A stretch of DNA of 64,000 nucleotides. Origin: Davidsoniella eucalypti (taxonomy: Eukaryota > Ascomycota > Sordariomycetes > Microascales > Ceratocystidaceae). Where the stretch lies: contig RMBW01000148.1 of NCBI GenBank assembly GCA_004009845.1, positions 18,938-82,937 on the forward strand, read 5' to 3'. The stretch's first letter is position 1; the number at the start of each line of letters is the position of its first letter. The notes under the pieces are model-generated. The model was not told the DNA's origin. It worked only from the letters and a program-made list of their open reading frames with translations, and searched no databases. Shown piece after piece: positions 1 through 13,396 of the stretch. Both the position numbers and the translations under genes were made by a program.

Positions 1-666
1 ATATAAGGGTAAAAAGAAGTCGTTAATATGCAGATGGAGGATGTAGGGAAAACGGCAAAGTAACAGCAACAAAATCAGACGTTGACGATAAAGAATGCCC
101 GCTGAAAGAGTGGAAGCGGTGGTGAAGCAGAAGCAAAGAAGATTTCCTTTTTGCGTGCTATAGACGAGCAAGAAGAAAAGAGAGAAATAAAAGGGACCAG
201 AAAAAAAGAACGACAGATGAGACTTATAAGAAAAGAAGCCCGAGAGTCCAAAACCTACAAAATAAAACAAGAGCGATATCAAAGACCCCAAGAGCATGAA
301 TTGGGGGGGGGGTGGCCAACTAGAAAAGGATATGCTGAATATTCCTCATATTGTCTGGGGTGTGGAACTAGACAATCTAGCAGGGTATACTCTGCAAAGA
401 ATAGCAGACTAATACTGCAAAAGAAGCGTCTAGACATACTAGAGTAGGCTATCAACTTGGCCAATGCTTACACGCCCTCCAGAAAATAAAGAATAAAATA
501 AGATACATGGATAGTTCATGCCATCCCCTGACTTGATATCATAGCAGACCAAGTCCTTTCTTTTCAGCACCACAACGGCCTGTGATTGACTTGCTGGATA
601 CATTACACTGAAGTCGATTAGCCTTGAACAAAGGCAGAAAGAAAAGAAAGAAGGAAAAGATAGAAA

Positions 667-698
<32 letters not shown>

Positions 699-3600
699 AG
701 ATAGAACAATGGAAAAACAAAGGGCTCCTCGTGGAAGCTTTTACCACCATCTATCCTGCCATATTTAGTAGTGCTAAGATACAGCAATTCCGAGGTGTTC
801 TCTCACAGTCTCGAGCTTCTCGTGATCTTTGACTTGCTTCTTCTTCATATGAGTCTGCGTGTTTGTTTTTTTTTTCTATATTACATATCTGCTCTTCCTC
901 TAGACGCGAGTGCCTAAAATCATGAAGGGTCCTGGAGCTAACTAAGCCTTCTGATCCCTTTTTGCGTTCCATTTTATTAGTGTACTCATGTACTTGGTCA
1001 ACTTGTCTCCATCTGTGATGTCACATTGTCAACCTTGGCCCGGGTCAGTCAGTAGCCACTCACAACTCTATTATCCCTTCATGTCTTTTCTTTTGATTCA
1101 ATCTTGTTCTTGTCTCTTCTCTCCCTTAGTCTCATATCGCCCTCCTCGAAAAAGACCCAATCCAATTTCTCGCCTTCTCTCTGATCAATTTCACTTTTAC
1201 TTTAAGCCCTCTCGGGTTGCATGTAATCTACTTTTTTTGGTGGGAAAAAGGCCTTGGTATTTCTCTTGCTTATCGGTGTCGTATATTACAACATCAACGA
1301 AATTGAGCCATACTAAACCTGTGTAATGCTACAAAATTTACTCTTCTGGCTTCTATCAACTGACCCTCTCCCCCCCTATTCGATCGTATTCCAATAGCCT
1401 AGCCTAGTCTAAGCGATGCACTACTTCAAGTCCTCACAGCTGTGTGAAAGTCGGTGTGAAACTACATCCGAGCTTTTATTTTACTTTTACTCGGGATTTT
1501 CCTCCTCTCTTGTCTTGCCTGCCATCTCGTGCGTAACCCTACTGTATACTTAACCCTACGTTCTTGCATGAATTTAGCATCATAATCCCATCTTGCCTTT
1601 TCATGTCAATTGTTTCTACTTTTCGTTCTTACTCATGCTTAAATTGTTTATCCAAGTTATAAACCACTATTTTCAAATTGAGAGCATACAACCTATTTCT
1701 AGCTAGAGCCACCAGTTCGTAAAGCCCAGAACCTGCCAACTACCACCAAGCCAACTTCTTTCTCTATCAAGACTAGGCTTCTGGCTCTGACATCTTCTGT
1801 GTTGATCAACCGATATTCAGCAGGCAGATCTGGTCTAGATTTGAAAGCTACATATACAGCATCTACAAGGGGCTGTTGCCGCCGACTCGTTTGCTGCCAA
1901 GTCTTATCGACTGCTCTCGACTCAACTCCTAGTCTTGGTTTCCCTTAGCTATTGCTACCAAGAAGCCCTAGCACACGAATCAGGAACGTTTATAACGAAA
2001 GTTAAGGCCAATAACTCGATGCTTTGTATACATGTAGTTCCTTATCCTGCTCTCCTGTAGAAATCGAACTTGGGTTCATCTCATACTACCAAAAAGACGA
2101 CCGGCCGGCTGACCCATAGCCGTAATCTCCTGATCTAGCCAACCCAGGCGAAATCTAATACTCTCCGCATTAAAGAAAGAACGCACAATTAACGGGGGGG
2201 AGGAACAAGGAACTAAGCCTAACCCAAGCCATTTCTCTTTTGTATATTTTTCATACTATGTTCTCGCCAACTCTGCGAGCTTAAGGGGAGCCAGACCTGT
2301 TCATGATCACCCTGTCCAACAGACAGAGCCTTGTTTATAAACTAGGGAGCAAGTCAACAAGGAAGGGGACATACGATAAGATTTACATGTTACGTTGAAA
2401 AGCCAAGTGAAGTACTAGCAGCAGTGGCATCATGTATGACCATAACAAGCAGGACAATAAACCCGCGTAGTATCTTGCCGTACAGCCTATCTACCCGGGG
2501 AGAGAATACGAGGATACCAGTGTATATTTGGTGTCCATGCAAATAAAAGCAGCTGTACGTGTAGGAGTCACGAGACTAAGGGAAAGCAAAGCCAAGCCAA
2601 GACCCGATATTATGAATAAAGCTATCAGCAAGGTGATAGATACAAAACAATATGCTTGTATTAGTCGGTCTGACTTTCAGCTTCTATTATACGAGGCGTC
2701 GTAAGAAAAATAAAACAAAGATGATAGTTATGTAAACAATGGCAACAATGATAAACAAAAGAATCTCAAAAGTACCGCATATTAAGTCAACAGAGCAAAT
2801 ACCATTTTCCTCTTTTCTTTCTTTTTTTTCGGGTATAAAATAAAACAAAACCCTTCCATGGAGAAGCCTAAATAATCCTTGACCGCAGGCACTTGCTATT
2901 GGTTTTTTTTCTTGTCGATCCCTCTTTTACAGAGTTGCACCAAGATGATAAAGGAATAGCGGAAGAGAATAATAAAACAATATTAATTTTTTTTTTTTTA
3001 AAAAGGGCCTTGACTTGAAATAACTGATTTGTCTATTCTTTGTCTAGAACTTTCAAGAACAATGTATTTTCCATGACCAAAATAAGATCAGCAAACCACT
3101 CAGAGAGATTTGACATGATATGTACAACAAAAAGACTGTTACTAGTTTAAACATGGTTGGCTGGCTGAGCTCGATCTTCAGGCCGTTTAGATTTTATTGT
3201 TTTTTTTTCTGCTTTGCCTTTGGTTCCGTAAAGCTTTGACCTCTTCTACTTCACCTTGTTTTCTTTTCTTGCTCAAGTCAAAGATTGTATAATTCTATGT
3301 GCCATTTTTGGGGGGGCTTCACAATACAACATTGTCCAGAATCGTTCATTGTTCCCTGTGATGTCAGTGGCTCGTCTTGTCCTGCTGTATCTTCTCTCTT
3401 ACTCTTTAGATAAGAAAAGTCTATCTCACAGACTCTTATTTCATTACACAGGTAATAAGAATCTAATTAATCCATGATTGTAAATCCCCCTCTTCCATTT
3501 CTCAATAGACGGAGGCTTCCTTTCTTACGGGGCCTTCTAGCTAGCTTATTATAGCCACGCCTCCTCCTTTACCTTCCTCTTAAATGTCTCTTGATTCCTG

Positions 3601-5924
3601 CTAAATGTTCGTTCCTGCAGCCAAGCTCCTACACTAAGAAAGCTAAGCCGCTTTAGGTGGTAGCCAGAAACAGCAACACAACGTCTAATCAAACTCACGC
3701 TCGCTTTTAGTCTGGACGTATCAAACCCTAAACAACCCTTCTGAAATATAACTATATCAAAGCAAGAGGCCAAGAAAGCCCAAATCTCGGCAACAGTCAG
3801 GAGGTTGCAACCGTGATAGAAGATACATAACAAGTAATAGCACCGCTCCAAGTCCTCGCAACAGTTCGAAAGGAGATCAAAGCAAATGTGTGGAGGAGGC
3901 TGTGTTGTAACTATACGTATATTCTATGTGATAATCCAGTAGCAAGCAATACTTAGACAAGGCCTAGTTTAAATAACTTACAGTAGCTTGCTAATAGTAA
4001 GCTTGAAAGCCAAAATGAAGCAAACAAAGTTGGTTATTTTATTAATTCATTTTTATTAAGGTGGAAACTCGAGCTATGTAGCACCTTGGTATCCTAAGAT
4101 ACACAGCCCTGAACTAATGCTGAAGGTGTTGAGATACAGAACATTTGCTTGTTATATGCTATTCCCTCCTTGTATTGTGAACACTCTTAGAACAGTGTGG
4201 TCACTACCATAAGCAACAAAGTTAGTTAGTTGCTTTACAAGACGATAGCTTGGACTGGCCAGTCTAGAAGAAAAGATACCGACCAACAAGTATTTATTTA
4301 CTTTTATTTATCTACAAGTACATTCTGCATATTCCCCGGGCAATATGCAGAAAGCAGGAGTCTAAATAAATCAAAGTCAAACTCGCATGCAGAATCTTGT
4401 TTTGTTTTGTTGTCTCTTTTTAAGCTCGATTTTTTATTCTTCCATTTTTCATGTGTCCTTCTGTTACTTTTCATGTGTCAAATCATGACAAAGAAAGGCA
4501 GAAAATAGCATGATTTTAACAAGCAAAAAACAAACCCAGGAGGGCTTCTCATTCTCGTACACAAGAGGGCGGTAACAAATCCGTGGAAAATCAATGAATA
4601 ATCATACTTAAAACCCCCCTTTTTAAACGATTTTTGTTTGTTTCCGTCCTCTACGGCACAGCTGAAGATCACCTCTTCCATGTTTTCTTTACTTGGACTT
4701 ATTCGAGAATGAGCTTTCCGTATTACTATAGTTTGCATTGGTATAATATCATCGGCTTTACTCTCTGTTGACATTGTAAATCGGGTTTGGAAAGCCTCCG
4801 ACATGATAGACACGTGATGAGAGGAACAAGGAGCTAGTATAGAAGAGAACAGAGAAGAATCACGATGTTATTCAAGCTTTCTTTCCCTGCTCAAAACAAA
4901 GTCTAGACCGTTATTGAAAAAAAAAAATAAGGCGCCGGAATTCAACCTCCTGTAATGCTAAAATAGCACAATGCTAGCCTGATAAAGTTATCAAAACAGA
5001 GGGTAAGGAAAGCCTGAAGTCTCATGCAGATGCCTCAAGGTAACCACAAACCTTGTTCTCTGTGTCCTTTCTTTCTTCTGTGCTGTGCTGTCCGCCCCTG
5101 CGTTGATATTGCCGGGGAGAAGAACCTCAGGGAATACTAGAGACAATCTTCTGCTGTTTTTGGTACTATGGCACTATGGCCGGGCTCTACTCATCCAAAA
5201 AATAATCTTCATATGCGCTATCGACAGATCTTGGAGTAGACCAGCCATTTTCCAGTTGGCGAGTCATCTTCTGCTTGACTGAGTTCTACTATGTGCTTGT
5301 CTTTATATGGTAATATTAGATATGAACAAGAAGGGGGGCTTGGTTTAGTGTTACTATGCTTCCTTTTAAAGGATGATTTCCCGAGTTGCTACTCAGATCT
5401 TACCTGAACGAGACTCACAATCAGGAATTTGACAGTTTTTTGCTGTTCTATTATCTTGATCCATTGTCAGTTACAGAGTTCACCAATCATCCTATCTGGC
5501 CCGTATAGCACTGAGGACCGAGAACAGTGGTTTCCTTTGGAAAAGTCTAGGCCTTTTAGCCCCATCATGGTCATCGTATATTTTCTGCCTCCTTGCTTGT
5601 TTGTTCTTCTTATTGCGGATGAAGTTGGATCATTACTTACATCTCCCTTCCGGCAGTCTCAGAAAAGGTTGGTATATACATAAGTTATCGATAACCAAAT
5701 GAGGAGGCTGTGAACTTGTTCTTCATGCTGCCTGTCAAATTTCTGACACAATTCTTTTTTTTTGTATTTTTCTCTCTTTCCTAGATTTGTCCCTTATTGT
5801 ATGACATGGGATCTGATTAAGACAGACGATGTTATTGTTGTTAGATGTCATCACTAAATAATCATATAATACTATGACATATATCATCATATCACTTTCG
5901 AGATGAGCTGTTATTGATTCAAGT
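1..5924. other. intergenic, no gene seen
   Basis: AT-rich spacer with many short A and T runs. Open frames here are short, have no recognisable protein motifs and show no codon bias like the genes further in. I saw no tRNA, rRNA or transposon motif. A pentanucleotide microsatellite lies near 0.67 kb. Confidence 0.6.
664..699. repeat. AAAAT-type microsatellite
   Basis: About six successive units of four to five A followed by T, ending in a longer A run. It is a simple low-complexity repeat with no coding meaning. Confidence 0.85.
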
Positions 5925-6560
5925 ATGCAACTATATCTAGATGCTGAATCAGTACCAGTATTACTCAGGACTCTACTCAGAAGGAGGGATCAAGTACACC
6001 AATTGCATCCACTACCGAACTCACCAGCACTCACACACTATCTCAGAAACTCAAAAACAGTGCTGAGGCTCAACAAAACGAATAGTCTTATGGACGTTCC
6101 AGTCGTGTCATACGATTACTCGGACAAGGCTTTATTTCGAGGTCAGCGATGAGTCGCTTCTGGCATTAGGTGACGCCCTCACCTTTGATAAGGCCATGGC
6201 AAGGCTCATGCTCAAGAGCATGAAAGACAGGCTCAAGAAGCTATTGCAGCCTCCGTGGCTTCTTTCTACTGGCCCAAGGTGCTGGGTCTATTCCTATGCC
6301 ATCTGCAGAGCCTATCTCGGAGACAAGATTTCTCATCGCACCTCAGGTGTTTTAACCAACCACCTCGTTCGGAGGTTCCAAATACCCATATTCCATTAAT
6401 GTGCCTGATCTGCCGCAATCATCAACCAGGCCCCCTCTACCAACTGCTCCAGTGTGACACGTCGTCCGCCAAAGAAGAAAAGCACCTAGCCATCACCTTC
6501 CTTCTCTAATCCCACTTCGTTCTCGGAGGCTCCTCATCTCCACCAAGCGAAGCCACTATT
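5925..6560 (+). pseudogene. possible degraded coding relic next to an assembly gap
   Basis: Across 5.9-6.56 kb the composition turns from AT-rich to more codon-like and Ala/Gln/Lys/Pro-rich peptides appear, but the signal hops between frames. One frame reads LLALGDALTFDKAMARL near 6.15-6.2 kb, another HAQEHERQAQEAIAASVASF near 6.2-6.26 kb, and a third PPKKKSTSPSPSF-like text near 6.46-6.51 kb (with an in-frame stop inside it). This frame hopping suggests an old gene or the gag-like ORF of a retroelement that has lost its frame. I do not recognise the family. The relic runs directly into the run of Ns, which fits a repeat the assembler could not cross. It could also be chance. Confidence 0.25.
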
Positions 6561-6821
6561 NNNNNNNNNNNNNNNNNNNNNNNNNNNNNNNNNNNNNNNN
6601 NNNNNNNNNNNNNNNNNNNNNNNNNNNNNNNNNNNNNNNNNNNNNNNNNNNNNNNNNNNNNNNNNNNNNNNNNNNNNNNNNNNNNNNNNNNNNNNNNNNN
6701 NNNNNNNNNNNNNNNNNNNNNNNNNNNNNNNNNNNNNNNNNNNNNNNNNNNNNNNNNNNNNNNNNNNNNNNNNNNNNNNNNNNNNNNNNNNNNNNNNNNN
6801 NNNNNNNNNNNNNNNNNNNNN
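6561..6821. other. assembly gap (261 Ns)
   Basis: A run of 261 undetermined bases. The predicted proteins made of X across it are artefacts. Confidence 0.99.
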
Positions 6822-8036
6822 ATTAGGGAGCCAACCATTCATTATAGGTTAACAAGATAACAAAATTTGGGTTGAGCTGAAGAATGAGAGGGTTCAATAT
6901 GGTGTGTGGCATTAATCTCGTACTTTTTATTTTTATATTTTAGAATTGCCTTGGTTACTCTCATCCAATGTTTGTCTACTTAGATCTCTACTGAGCTGCT
7001 ACCTAAAATACAACTAGAAGGGCCAAGATGAAAAAAAAAAAAAGTTAATTTTGAAAAGCGAGGCGCCAGCGTTTCATGTGGCTGGCCAGTGCTCTGTTCT
7101 TTCGGATTTGCTTTCACGGCTTTGCTACCACAACTAAAGCTATCAGTCCACACCTTGTCTTTTGCCTGAATTACTGAAGTAATAATAATAGAAGCATACA
7201 GGGGTCTTTGACCCAAGTTTGCTTGCTTAATTTTCCTAGAAGCATAGTAAGGATGGGGGTTGAGATCGCTTGAAGGATAGCCACCCTGTTATGGGCTTTT
7301 ATGGGAGAAGGAGAAAGACGAAGGATGGAAGAAGAGAGAGAAGGAGGCGGGGGGAGGCGCCTGATTTAGAAGTGACTTGCTTTGCTTGTGCCTCCCTGCA
7401 ATCTCCAGCCAGAACGAACGAACAAGAAAAGAAAGAGGATAAGAAGAGGTAGAACAATGAACAATGAGTGGCTGGTCTTTGTGGGAGCTCGGTAAAAAGG
7501 CAGCCTGTGTGCCCGATTACTAAGTGATGATTGATGTCCTCGATTGTTTTGTTATTTTTCTTGATTATCATGAGACAGGTTTGAGTTTTGTGTCTACTAA
7601 CCCTGAAAATAATAGACTTGATGATTGACTGTGTTAGAATTGTTTGAGAACTTGTCGATTTCTTGTATACGAATGTCAGGTTAACCCTTATTTATCTTGG
7701 TATTACAAAAGATCGACCGGTGACTTCTCGGAATCGGATTTCTTCTGGCTGAAGGTGACACATGGATCTTTCCGTGCTTCGGGAAGTTGCCATTCCCAAG
7801 TCTAACTTCGGATGGCAGCACCGAGTTCTTCCCGCATACTTATGTAGACAAGAGATATAAATAGATAATCACGATATATGTATTTCATATGATTGGATGT
7901 TCAAAAGTAGATTGTCATCATTCGTGGCGTGTGGTATATGTAACAAAAACAATATGCAATCGCGACATGTTGGACACTTGATCGATCTAATATGTACTGA
8001 TCATAGTAGAGATGATAGCTGTAGTTTTATGAATGA
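6822..8036. other. intergenic downstream of SEC10, no gene seen
   Basis: Holds the 3' flank of the minus-strand SEC10 gene. It contains several short A/G-rich and T-rich tracts (for example near 7.3 kb) and no supported ORF or RNA gene. Confidence 0.6.
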
Positions 8037-10656
8037 TTATAGGCCAGACAGTACTCCTTGAATACCGGCTGTACTGGAATCATCTCGTCGTTGCACAAAC
8101 GCTTTGAAATCCGTCTTTGTCAATCGCTTTCCGAGTCCTCCAGGTCCTGTAGCAAGCGTACGTGCCTTCTCTCGTAGCGCCTCGGGTCCGACAATGAACA
8201 ACGAGCCGACCTCGGAAAGCATCTCGACGACCGTCTCAACGTCGCGCGAGAGCGACCACGTCTTGACAGTGCCCATGTACTTTGCGATATCCTGAGTCAC
8301 CATCAGACCACCGGTAGCATTAACCTGAAACTTTTTGAAATGTTCGAATAGCAGGCGGAACACAGCTATAGCGGCCTCACAGGAGAAGTGCTCTAGATTA
8401 GCGCCATCGACAGCACGCTCAGCGCACTTGGAAACGCGCGCAAGAAAAGTGCATATTGTTTGGCACGTTTGTGTTTGGAGTGAGTCTAGATCATCACCGT
8501 CGCGCGGGCGAAAGTCGAGCTTCTTCTGGGTGTTCAGTGCCTTGGATACGTAGTTGGCAATGACGTCTACAGTAGCCTTGAAGACATCATTGGTCTTCTT
8601 CTCAAGAGCAGTGATGCGTGCCCGCTTTTGTGCTTCCATGTTGCGCCGGGTAGTTGCATTACCCTCGGCCAGGCGGATCAGCACTGTAGAGATAAAACGG
8701 TCCATCAGCGTAGTGATAGTAATGGCGGGGCGTAGATTGGCTAGATATGACAGGTCAGGCTCGGTTTTGGAGCTTTCTAGAGCCGTTGCATTATCAGCCG
8801 AAGCATCGAGAGACGTGTCGATGTAGACTTGGCCAACGCTTGTGAGTAGCAAGTTCATCAGGATGTTGACGTCCTTAGGTGTCTCGGTCACAGAGCCAAG
8901 TTCCAAAGCACGGCGCACACTTTCGGCAAGCCACATGAGCATACGCTTGGCAAACTGGACGCTGAGAATGCCGTCTTCCTCAGAGACTTCGATGTCGTTC
9001 TTGTTGATCTCGTTAATACCAGCAACACGAAGCATCATTGCCTTTTGCGTGGCCGTCAGATCCGACGACTCCAGTCGCTCCAGATACGCATCCTTGGCCG
9101 ATGCAATGATCTGCGTGCCCTGTTGAGCGAGAGATGCCATGAAGCCCGTGGGCCGCTTCTGTCGCCGTGAGTGATATGTTGTATACTTGAAAAGCAGTGA
9201 GTTGTAGAGTTCTTCTAGACTGCGTCGTTCCCGCTCGATGTATCCATTGCTCATCAGGTATGGCACAAATAGTTCCTCAATCTGCTGATCTAGAGTGGCA
9301 GCAACCTGTGCTGAGCATGGTTCGGGATGCTCTGTTAGGCCATGCTGCTTGAGATCGTCGATTAGCGTATTGAGATACATCCGGGACGAATGCAGAGTGC
9401 GCAAAAAGGCAATTGACGAGATACTCGCGGCCTTGTCTAGAACCAGCTCAAGACGCTGCTGGATCGACTGTTGGAAGACTCTCTGGATGAATTTGATCAA
9501 CACCGTCTCGTAGTATGGGAAGGCCCGCTTGATGATGAACGATTCTTCCTGCATGACGATGCGCACTTCATCTAGTAACGACTGCAGACTTGGCTCGACA
9601 CCAGGCGGCTCGGCATCTGGGTCAGCGACCTTGTCCCAGGATTCGCTATCTGTAGTCACCTCATCGCCCATGAGCTGGTCTCGGTCGATGAAGAACTGGT
9701 GCTGGTTGACGAAGATGGCAATAACCGAGGCGCCGTCGTTGAAGTCTTTGAGTACCTTTGCACACTCGTGCATATCGTCAAAGTTCTGTCTGCGGTAGCT
9801 GTTGTTGAACTGTGTTAATAGTTCTTGCTCGAGGCCCTCGGAGAACTTCTCAAGTAGCTCACGTGTGTTATGACGAACGCTGCCGGGACCCGAGCTGCTA
9901 TTGGGGATGCTACCGGCGTTGTGTGCTGCTGATGAGCTCCACGAGGCAGGATCTAGGCGATGGCTAATCCGCATTAACTGCTTGGCAATGACGGCACAGC
10001 GGATCTTGTTCTCAGAGCCACCCTGGCGTTGCATTTCCTGTAACGACGTCAACGAGCCCGTCTCGCTAACTTCCTGCCAGCATTGTATAAGAAAGATGGC
10101 GTCCTGCGCCCGTCGCCGCTTGCGGTCAAGTTCCTCTAGCTTTTCACCAATTTGTACGGCAACGATTCCACCCATATCGGAGGTAGTCCGGCTACCGTTG
10201 GAATTTGAGCTGTTGATATCTAGTGCTTCGAAGGATTCGATCGACTGGTCCAGCTTGTGGCCTAGTGTGTCCAGCGTTTGGTCGTGTTGGATCTCGGCCC
10301 GGCGCACCTGTGACATCAGCTCGGACTCGCGGTCTTGAAGGGTGCCGGTGAGATCGGCAAGTTGAGAAACGGCATCTGCGCATATGGAAGAAGCAAGTTA
10401 GTAACTAGCTGTCGATTGTCTATCGACAAAGGGAAGACTGGGAGGCCTTACTTTCAAAGGTTCGAATCAGCGGCTTGGGGTCGAACGGCGCTTGTTGCGC
10501 AATCTGGCCGGCCGACCGCCGATTTGGGGGAACGGCATTGTCCGCGAGATTATCTATAAAGTCACGGACGATGAAGTCCTTGTTGGAGAAGTCTTCAAGC
10601 GAGAAACTGGGGCCTCGCGGGAACAGAGTCTTGGTGCCAGGAGCTGCCGTGGCCAT
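8037..10656 (-). CDS. SEC10: Exocyst complex subunit Sec10
   Basis: Sec10 (EXOC5) is a subunit of the octameric exocyst, which tethers secretory vesicles to the plasma membrane at sites of polarised growth such as hyphal tips. The call rests on the N-terminal block LEDFSNKDFIVRDFIDNL, the heptad-rich segment around residues 65-110, and the Sec10 stretch with LQEMQRQGG and AKQLMRISHRLD. Two exons: 10656-10452 and 10375-8037. The 76-base intron (10451-10376) has a GTAAGG donor and a TACTAAC branch site, and it joins TFE to NAVSQLADLTG in frame. The product is 847 residues, within the usual fungal range of about 800-900. The start is the first Met before the conserved block. It is transcribed divergently from NUS1 across a 963-base spacer. 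No frame damage is seen. Open frames on the opposite strand are shadows. Confidence 0.95.
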
Positions 10657-11619
10657 CGCGACAGCTGAAAAGGGCAGATAGAGCCAGTAGACAAAGGTAG
10701 ATCAAGGGGAGAAGATATCAAGTAGTGCTCTTCACCGGCATCTGTAGCGAATGCGCATTAAATAGAAGCAACCCTCAAAGCTTCTATGGTCTGGAGGTGG
10801 GCTGGAGTCGTCTGTCAGTGGAGAGGAGGGCTATTGTGACATGTGATTGTGCAGGCCAACAAGGTGGAAATTGTAGTGTTGCAGATTCAGACAAGGAAGC
10901 TTCGGCTCGGGACTGGGATTAGGACTTGATTTATTCAGGTTGAAGTCGGATTTCGCTGCTTGAAAGGCTGTTTGTTTGATGAGCTCAGGAATACAGCTCC
11001 CTTTCTTGCTGGTTTGATAGCTTAGTATAGCCAGCTGCCAGGGACTTATTGCAGCTGTCCTGAGCGCTGAGACACCTGCCAGAGCTCTGTAGGCAGCTGT
11101 TTAAGAGGGAGCAGTTGCCGCAGAGCTCTACATTCTTACTGACCTAAACAGCTAATTACTAGGGCTCGTTCTGGGGGCAACTTCCCGTGAAAATGACAGC
11201 AACTGCTAATTAAGGCAACTCAAACTGCCTGTATTTTTCCGCAACCATCGTGGCCTTCTTTCTTTCCTACACAATTTGCCTCGCCTTTCTGACAACACAG
11301 CCTCCGAAGTATTTTCCTGTGTTATTTTTCCTTCGTCTTCTTCTTCTCATATCTACATTAAACTCACCATTCGTTTGATTTTTTTTTCCAATTTTTTTTT
11401 CTTTTCTGTGCCTTTTAGGACTTCAAACCAACTACCGACGCCCCGGTTTCTATTTTGACTTGAGTTATACAACACCACATCAAACCTGAGTGTAATCCAA
11501 TCATCGGCGTTTCCCTTTTCGTCTCAATCGTCACGCAACGCGCAACCCTTTAGCCAGACCTTGCCCACCATATATCACATATATTGGCCCATCAACGTTA
11601 ATCTTCGCTTCAATCTGCA
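10657..11619. promoter_or_regulatory. shared divergent promoter region of SEC10 and NUS1
   Basis: A 963-base spacer between two divergently oriented start codons, so both promoters must lie here. It is GC-balanced near SEC10 and becomes strongly pyrimidine-rich over 11.24-11.45 kb, as is common before fungal starts. A roughly 42-base degenerate tandem repeat sits in the middle. No specific factor site is claimed. Confidence 0.5.
11051..11134. repeat. degenerate 42-base tandem duplication
   Basis: GCAGCTGT occurs at 11051 and 11093, and AGAGCTCT at 11081 and 11122, so two diverged units of about 42 bases lie in tandem. Both motifs are palindromic or nearly so. It lies inside the SEC10/NUS1 spacer. 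Function is unknown. Confidence 0.5.
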
Positions 11620-12779
11620 ATGTCCGTCTCTGTACGAGAACGGCGGTCGTACCGTGAAGATGAACGATTGAATCACAAGCTGCTGAACGAGAAACAGCGG
11701 ATCAATCTCGTCATGGTTCGTCTCTTTTGCCCTCTACTGTGTTTCCGGTGTTGCTCGACATAGTCTGTGTAGCTAACTGGCCTCTGTAATCTATAGCGCC
11801 ATCTCCCCGATCCAAATGGCGACGATGGTAACCCGTGGTCCAAATCCCGATCCAAGGCGCCGCGCTTCGGCCTGCGTCGCTTTCTGCGCCAACAGCTGTA
11901 TTTCTTCGTCTTTACTATGATGCATTCGTTCTTCTCGCTGTATTTGCGCATACGCCAGACCTGGCACGTCGTGTCATACCACATCGCCTCTATCTTGTTC
12001 TACCATCACCGTACGCCTGCGCTAATCGAGCGCGATATTAAGCCACTGGTCAAAAAGCCCAAGCATCTCAGCGCTATTCTCAAGATGGAAAATGTTGGTC
12101 GCGCTACTGATTTGGAGCGTCTCATCAATGAGGCTGCTGATTTGGCTGTATGGACTGCGTGTGCCGACATCCCATTGCTCTCTATATACGAGCGTACCGG
12201 TAGGTGGCCTGTTCTTTATCCTTCTTATTCCCAGTTCTTGACATGTGATTGCAACGATCAGCGTGTGCTAATTTTTTTTGATTGCTTCCAGGTGTCCTCA
12301 AGGGCTATATGCCACAGCTACATCGTGCTATTCTACAAAAGTTCAATACTTACTATGGCGCCGAGCACCCCGCGCTTGCCGTCAACGCGCCTCACCTGGA
12401 ATCCATTTCGTCGCCTGGTACTGGCCTGTACGCACAACACCTACAGGCTGCGCTCTCGGTGCTTCTGGTATCTGAGGAGGATGGCCGTGACTCTATCGTC
12501 GATCTAACCAAGACTCTTGCCGACATGTGCCAGAAGGGCAAGATCGCACCGGCTGATATCAACATCGAGCTGCTAGACGCCGAGCTATCCGAGGGTATCA
12601 TGAGCGAACCCGACCTACTACTTGTGTTCTCGCCCTACATTGAACTCTCAGGATACCCGCCGTGGCAGATCCGTCTGACCGAAATGTTCCGTTTACAGGA
12701 CAACTCGGGTGTAAGCTACCGTGTATTCCTCCGCGGGCTTCGCAAGTTTGCTGGCGCGGAGCAACGCAAGGGCAAATAA
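11620..12779 (+). CDS. NUS1: Nus1, non-catalytic subunit of dehydrodolichyl diphosphate synthase
   Basis: Nus1 (Nogo-B receptor family) pairs with the cis-prenyltransferase Rer2/Srt1 at the ER and lipid-droplet membrane to make the long polyprenyl diphosphate that becomes dolichol for protein glycosylation. Three exons: 11620-11715, 11797-12199 and 12292-12779. The introns of 81 and 92 bases carry GCTAAC and GCTAAT branch sites. The product is 328 residues. A hydrophobic membrane segment lies at about residues 64-83. A degenerate cis-prenyltransferase domain follows, with the C-terminal signature SGYPPWQIRLTE and, at the very end, an R-K-G triplet matching the family's RxG motif needed for complex activity. 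The frame is intact through all three exons. The nearest neighbours are SEC10 (divergent) and TRM5 (downstream, same strand). Confidence 0.93.
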
Positions 12780-13396
12780 GCCTGAAAATAAAAATACATT
12801 AGTTAGGGCGGTCTGTGTAGGCAAGAGTTGTTAAACTGAATGCTGCTAGTCTACACCCGCTCATTTCGTTTTGTTCGTCTTTCCCGGCCATCTTCTGTTT
12901 CTTTTGTATAGGTACCATTTTGTCTCTTTTGTTTGTGCTGCTCTTTTGTCTATAGAATACAGGCATATGAAAAATACTTATTGCATCCAACAGCGAAGTG
13001 ACTTCCTCAAGCGCCAAAACATGTATGTTCGATAGTAAGTAAGGCTAAATGAAGAATTGTCTCTCAGCCAAAATAGCCCCTCTAAAAATTTTCAGCCTTG
13101 TCCTACGTCAGTGAATTGAAGATGGCATATACATCCAAGAAAAATCCAAGAAAGAATTATACGCCTCCACAAATGGACAAGTTCGGGACGGCGACAATTA
13201 AAATCCCTGCTCGTGGAGTGCATCTTTGCATTAAAAATCTGTCTAGATCGAGACCAGAAACGAAAAGATAACAAAAAAAAGCACAAGCAAACATGGTAAG
13301 TTAGCGAGACCGCATATATTCCACCGGAAAACTCATATACTATTCGCCATACAATCTACTCCATCTTGGCTTATACGCCGACACTACTTATACTCA
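12780..13396. other. NUS1-TRM5 intergenic spacer
   Basis: Holds the NUS1 3' flank and the TRM5 promoter. No ORF or RNA gene is supported. There is an A-rich tract just upstream of the TRM5 start near 13.26-13.28 kb. Confidence 0.6.

Noticed and set aside
9901..10338. 145-codon frame antisense to SEC10
   Set aside because: It is a shadow of the SEC10 codons with no motif.
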